64,000 bases of DNA from Empedobacter stercoris (GTDB taxonomy: Bacteria > Bacteroidota > Bacteroidia > Flavobacteriales > Weeksellaceae): the NCBI RefSeq assembly GCF_965137335.1, contig NZ_CBCRZD010000001.1; one strand, written 5' to 3'. The position numbers and the translations under genes were made by a program. Under the pieces are notes generated by a model, which did no database searches, was not told the origin of the DNA, and saw nothing but the letters and a program-made list of their open reading frames with translations. This document shows positions 62,721-64,000 of the stretch, one piece after another; the stretch's first letter is position 1; the number at the start of each line of letters is the position of its first letter.

Positions 62721-64000
62721 TTATTGTAATGTTTTTTTAATATCTGCCGTATTCATTTGCACAAAAATAGGGCGTCCGTATGGTGTATAATTTGGATTTG
62801 GTAGTCTTAGCAATTCTTCTACCAAAGTTTGCATTTGCTCAGATTTTAACGCTACACCCTTTTTTACAGCGGCATTCTTCGCTAAAATTTTCGCAAACGT
62901 ATTTTCTAATTCGATTGAATCTTGGTATTCCAACTCTTCTATAAAATCCATAAAAATAGACACGACATCTTCTTGCTGAACATCAACAGGAATTGCGTTA
63001 ATCTGAATGGTTTCTTCGTCTAACGAAATGTCAAAACCAAAACTTAATAATTGATGTTCTACGTTGATTAATTTCTGACGATCATTTGGCGAAAGCTCCA
63101 ATTCTATCGGGAAAAGCATTTGTTGAACCAAAGCACTTCCGTTATTTGAATGAATAAATTTCTCGAACAATATTTTTTGATGCGCACGATGTTGATCAAT
63201 AATCAACAATTCACCACGATATTCTACTATCAAATATTGGTTCATCCATTGTATCACATCAAAACTATCCTGAAAATCTTCAGATTCGAATAATTGATGT
63301 GCATGATTATTCTCTATTTCTAACTCAACCGCATCTTTATAAAAATCCATATTCGCTCGAATATCAGATGGCTTTGGCGATCTTGTTTGTTGATGATCAA
63401 ATGGATTAAAACTTGAATCAACTGTAATTTCTGGCATTTTAATTTCTGTATTTTCTGTTGCAGAAGGAATAAATGCCCAGTTTGGATCTTGTTCAAAATC
63501 CAACGAAGGAATGACATTAAACTGTCCCAAAGCATGTTTTACAGCAGCTCTTATAATTGTGTATATCAATGCTTCGTCTTCAAATTTGATTTCTGTTTTT
63601 GTAGGATGGATATTGATATCAATTTTTGAAGGATCAAGTTCTAAATACAAAAAATAAGACGGACTATATCCTGTTGGCAACAAACTTTCGAAAGCATCTA
63701 AAATCGCATTGTGTAAATATCCACTTCGAATAAAACGATTGTTGACAAAGAAAAATTGCTCTCCGCGTGATTTCTTCGCAGCATCTGGTTTTCCTACAAA
63801 ACCTTTTACTTTTACAATTTCAGTATCTTCTTCAACCGAAATAATTTGAGCACTTAATTTCTTTCCAAAAATCTGAGTAATTCGTTGTTTTAAATTCCCC
63901 GCTTTTAGATGATAAATCTCTGCATCGTTGTGATGTAAAAAGAAACTAATATTTTCGTGTGCCATCGAAACGCGTTGAAATTCATCTTGAATATGACGAA
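62721..64000 (-). CDS. mutL: DNA mismatch repair protein MutL (5' part beyond window)
   Basis: The frame is open to the window edge. The visible 426 codons cover the end of the GHKL ATPase region and the C-terminal dimerisation domain. EFQRVSMAHENISFFL and KKSRGEQFFFVNNRFI are typical, as is NIHPTKTEIKF. The C-terminal half contains QMLFPIELELS and the near-terminal PYGRPIFVQMN block. The first start codon is not in view; a Met at 63965 is internal, not the real start. Partner of mutS elsewhere in this window. Confidence 0.94.
   Translation of the reverse strand, partial: RHIQDEFQRVSMAHENISFFLHHNDAEIYHLKAGNLKQRITQIFGKKLSAQIISVEEDTEIVKVKGFVGKPDAAKKSRGEQFFFVNNRFIRSGYLHNAILDAFESLLPTGYSPSYFLYLELDPSKIDINIHPTKTEIKFEDEALIYTIIRAAVKHALGQFNVIPSLDFEQDPNWAFIPSATENTEIKMPEITVDSSFNPFDHQQTRSPKPSDIRANMDFYKDAVELEIENNHAHQLFESEDFQDSFDVIQWMNQYLIVEYRGELLIIDQHRAHQKILFEKFIHSNNGSALVQQMLFPIELELSPNDRQKLINVEHQLLSFGFDISLDEETIQINAIPVDVQQEDVVSIFMDFIEELEYQDSIELENTFAKILAKNAAVKKGVALKSEQMQTLVEELLRLPNPNYTPYGRPIFVQMNTADIKKTLQ

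Noticed and set aside
1..64000. CRISPR arrays, tRNA/rRNA genes, prophage or insertion sequences
   Set aside because: No regularly spaced direct repeats, no transposase or integrase reading frames and no recognisable tRNA or rRNA sequence were seen.

Overview
The window is a gene-dense, strongly AT-rich chromosomal segment of a Flavobacteriales bacterium, most likely Weeksellaceae (Empedobacter/Elizabethkingia-like). The placement rests on several sequence features: -7 promoter elements of the TAnnTTTG type, a type IX secretion (T9SS) C-terminal sorting domain, DUF3078 proteins, a Bacteroidota-style LptD, a PID-CTERM-like small protein, and family variants typical of the group such as a short FolK. 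The species assignment is inference. I see no rRNA, tRNA, CRISPR array, prophage or insertion sequence. Almost everything is core housekeeping. The less ordinary material lies at 1-258, 23.5-25.8 kb, 26.4-30 kb, 43.6-47.3 kb and 57-64 kb.

Layout. 0-3.5 kb: a small secreted-peptide ORF overlapping a long imperfect inverted repeat, a lipoprotein superoxide dismutase, then queG and ruvB. 3.5-10.8 kb (plus strand): hemH, two tandem DUF3078 outer-membrane proteins, a small membrane protein, hutI, yicC-gmk and an alpha/beta hydrolase. 10.8-20.9 kb (minus): a P-type ATPase, a C40 peptidase coupled to an O-methyltransferase, a DUF3592-like protein, acs, an M48 lipoprotein and mutS. 21-26.4 kb: a TrmH-family methyltransferase, a GNAT enzyme, a dNTPase, an arginine-free small protein, a LemA-TPM-TPM operon and a flavobacterial conserved protein. 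26.4-32.4 kb (minus): two cold-shock-domain genes, a split Fe-S oxidoreductase pair with a HAD-like gene between its halves, an MCE/MlaD protein and a murein amidase. 32.4-43.6 kb (plus): lptD, ridA, a membrane protein, pdxA, DUF177-rpmF, accBC, tig, clpP and clpX.

43.6-47.3 kb: a T9SS cargo protein, a PID-CTERM-like microprotein and a TlpA-type thiol oxidoreductase, each with a secretion signal. 47.3-53.2 kb (minus): the complete mreBCD-PBP2-rodA elongasome operon with overlapping genes. 53.3-57.1 kb: sppA and, divergently, folK, then an OmpA protein with calcium-binding type-3 repeats. 57.1-64 kb (minus): a tight run mutL (5' end cut by the window) - rhomboid - rhomboid - membrane-anchored EEP nuclease - HerA-like ATPase - DnaQ/UvrC-N fusion.

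The main themes are envelope biogenesis (LptD, MlaD, amidase, MreBCD/PBP2/RodA, OmpA, DUF3078, SppA), DNA repair (RuvB, MutS, MutL, HerA-like, DnaQ-UvrC) and protein quality control (Tig, ClpXP). I did not find a clear-cut new defence or biosynthetic system. The best leads are the attC-like inverted repeat with its small ORF, the T9SS-cargo/PID-CTERM/TlpA trio, the HerA-like/DnaQ-UvrC pair, and the Fe-S/HAD cluster.
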